Shown: positions 62,559-64,000 of the stretch, one piece after another
Position numbering within the stretch: the stretch's first letter is position 1
Layout of the letters: each line of letters begins with the position of its first letter
Source of the DNA: a virus
Direction: 5' to 3' (one strand)
Length of the DNA stretch: 64,000 bases
Virus record (IMG/VR): IMGVR_UViG_3300050011_000542
Span: 31,217-95,216 of that record
The notes under the pieces: generated by a model
The model's database searches: none
Seen by the model: the letters and a program-made list of their open reading frames with translations, nothing else
Told to the model about the DNA's origin: nothing
Program-made: the position numbers and the translations under genes

Positions 62559-63128
62559 GTGTACCGTATAAATCGGTACGGCTTGACAGTCGTATTGTCG
62601 TCTGTTGCCGGATTGAATGAAGTTTGGCTAATCGCGCCAGCAGGTCATTTCCTAATATGTCTTCGCCATATACCTCTTTTTTTAACATTATTCTTAATGT
62701 CGTCGGGCATTATCTTTGTCACTGTAGACGCAGCCTATGAGGCTATATTTTCGGAAGACCGAAAAATACAATCGGTTTCCAGTGTTTCTAAGCCCAAGCC
62801 AAAGATAACTGTTCCGCCCAAGGAGTGGCTGACACTGCGAGAGGTGGCAGAGCTCATGCAGTGTTCAGAACGCATGATGCAGGCCCTGGCCCAGGACGGT
62901 AAATTCCCCGCAAAGAAGGTCGGAAAACGGATGTGGCGTGTGCTAACGTCCGACTTTGATCGATACACGAGGGGCGAATGGAACGCGGAGCCGTCTACAG
63001 CCGCCTCGACACTATCAAGCTCTGGTGCTGGTACTACGACGAAAACGGAAAGCGAGTACGCTGCTCTACTGGCCAAGAAACCGAGAGGGAAGCCAAAGCT
63101 TTCCTTGCCAGTAAGCTCGCAAACGTAG
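62559..63128 (+). CDS. excisionase-like HTH protein
   Basis: 189 aa from GTG 62559 (AAGAAGG 9 nt upstream). Residues about 90-140 (WLTLREVAELMQCSERMMQALAQDGKFPAKKVGKRMWRV) are a MerR/excisionase-type HTH. The N-terminal ~60 residues contain an unusual hydrophobic stretch (FLICLRHIPLFLTLFLMSSGIIFV), so the protein may be membrane-bound or the true start may be later. The last 50 residues overlap the integrase start in another frame. Confidence 0.65.
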   Translation: MYRINRYGLTVVLSSVAGLNEVWLIAPAGHFLICLRHIPLFLTLFLMSSGIIFVTVDAAYEAIFSEDRKIQSVSSVSKPKPKITVPPKEWLTLREVAELMQCSERMMQALAQDGKFPAKKVGKRMWRVLTSDFDRYTRGEWNAEPSTAASTLSSSGAGTTTKTESEYAALLAKKPRGKPKLSLPVSSQT

Positions 63129-64000
63129 CCAGGATCGTCGCTAACCCGAACCGTATTTCTTACAAAGAAGCCTCGGTCGAGTTCCTCAATCATATTGGTG
63201 TGCCAAACACCAAGAAGATGTACCGCACGGCTGCCCGCACGCTAGACGCTTACATGTCCAAGCTCTATCTCGATGAAGAAGAGGACGTGCTCACAGCCCT
63301 GAGAAAGTATGTCAGGGACAGGAGATTAGAAGGTGTTACCGACTACACGATCATGTGTTACCTGGCGTATATCGCTTCTCTCTATAAGCACTTCGGGATA
63401 GACCTAAATCCTGTAAAGCGTCTGCAGAAAGTGCAGCAGCTGAATGCTAGGTCGCCAGGTGTGATGCGGATCTTGACCGTGAAGAACGAGGAACAGCTGC
63501 TGAGCCGCATGACCGACCCGGTGCTGCGATCGATGGTGGTCTTCGCCGTCGAGACGGGTCTGCGCCTGAGAGAGCAGCTTTTGTTGATGCCCGACCAGGT
63601 GGACCTTGACCGCAACGAGATTGTGTTGCGGCAGCATCAGACCAAAACCCAGCGCGGCCGAGTGGTGCCCCTCAGTCGTCGAGCCCTGGAAGCCTACACG
63701 GGTATCAGAGAGGCCAGGCCCTCCGACGCCTGGTGCTTTCCGCAGCGCAACGGTAAGCCCTATGTCGATTGCCCCACCGAGTGGGAGAAGGTGCGTGCCA
63801 CTCTCTCATTGCGGCCCCGGTGGCACGATTTGCGACATACCTTTGCCACGAGGTTTCTGACCGCGACCGGGGACATCTACGCGCTCTCCCGTTTGCTTGG
63901 TCATTCGCAAATCACTATGACGACGCGCTACTTGCATCTGGTGACCGGAGACCTCCACGCCCGCATGGAGCAGTTCTCTTTGGCGAGTTACCGATCATGA
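62978..64000 (+). CDS. int: tyrosine recombinase (integrase)
   Basis: 340 aa, ending exactly at the window edge with TGA. The N-terminal SAM-like part (YDENGKRVRCSTGQETEREAKAFL) is typical. Catalytic residues: Arg in GLRLREQ (about 196), HDLRH (about 283-287), His in LGHSQIT (about 309) and Tyr in TTRYLHL (about 317). It catalyses integration and excision by the lambda-Int mechanism. Overlaps the excisionase-like gene by 151 bp. Confidence 0.9.
   Translation: MERGAVYSRLDTIKLWCWYYDENGKRVRCSTGQETEREAKAFLASKLANVARIVANPNRISYKEASVEFLNHIGVPNTKKMYRTAARTLDAYMSKLYLDEEEDVLTALRKYVRDRRLEGVTDYTIMCYLAYIASLYKHFGIDLNPVKRLQKVQQLNARSPGVMRILTVKNEEQLLSRMTDPVLRSMVVFAVETGLRLREQLLLMPDQVDLDRNEIVLRQHQTKTQRGRVVPLSRRALEAYTGIREARPSDAWCFPQRNGKPYVDCPTEWEKVRATLSLRPRWHDLRHTFATRFLTATGDIYALSRLLGHSQITMTTRYLHLVTGDLHARMEQFSLASYRS

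Overview
The window is a 64-kb piece of a double-stranded DNA bacteriophage or prophage genome. All but two of the genes lie on the + strand, packed tightly with ATGA, TAATG and GTGA overlaps. The tail-tip genes resemble lambda I and J, which points to a siphovirus-like tail. Lipoproteins, several Sec or Tat-like signal peptides, a muramidase endolysin and spanin-like pairs indicate a Gram-negative host. An alphaproteobacterial host is plausible, but the sequence does not prove it. A tyrosine integrase with an adjacent excisionase-like gene at the right end suggests a temperate phage. Terminase, portal, capsid and DNA polymerase genes are not in the window.

Layout. 0-1.9 kb: small accessory genes, one on the minus strand. 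1.9-14 kb: tail tip and tail fibres (I-like, J-like, Ala-rich fibre), a calcineurin-like phosphoesterase, membrane and lipoproteins, an HExxE metalloprotease-like protein, a class 3 lipase-like protein and a free-standing LAGLIDADG endonuclease. 14.6-22.7 kb: a run of predicted secreted proteins ending in a beta-helix-like protein and a 1045-aa polysaccharide-lyase-like protein with a Tat-like signal, then a minus-strand methyltransferase. 23.6-41.4 kb: replication, recombination and nucleotide genes: a Ycf46-like AAA ATPase, two winged-helix proteins, a possible helicase loader, a DnaB-like helicase, an ECF sigma factor, primase, ssDNA-binding protein, tRNA-Thr, an SF2 helicase, an intein-bearing RecA/UvsX, two nucleases, a RuvC-like resolvase and ThyX. 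41.4-57 kb: several dozen very small genes, a RapZ-C-like protein, a pentapeptide-repeat protein, RuvB, a CAT-anticodon tRNA and a second ECF sigma factor, interrupted by non-coding control regions at 52.3-52.9 and 54.0-54.85 kb. 58-62 kb: endolysin and small membrane and lipoproteins, an MT-A70 methyltransferase, dUTPase and dCMP deaminase. 62.5-64 kb: excisionase-like protein and integrase.

The most striking signal is a 14-bp palindrome, TGCAATCAATTGCA (also with TCGA or TTGA in the centre). I find 21 perfect copies and about eight degenerate ones, mostly in gene leaders and often joined directly to an extended ribosome-binding site (ACCAcGGAGGGTG). A dozen or so intergenic spacers also carry a promoter-like pattern, TTGwC - 16 bp - TACGAT. 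Together with two ECF-type sigma factors this looks like a phage-wide regulatory network that I cannot match to a described one. A second novelty candidate is a domain of about 55 residues (RKxVYLE ... YVxSNxL) found at the C-terminus of three otherwise unrelated proteins, one of them RuvB.

Starts were chosen from visible ribosome-binding sites. Names rest on motifs read by eye, with no database search. Many small genes remain unrecognised.
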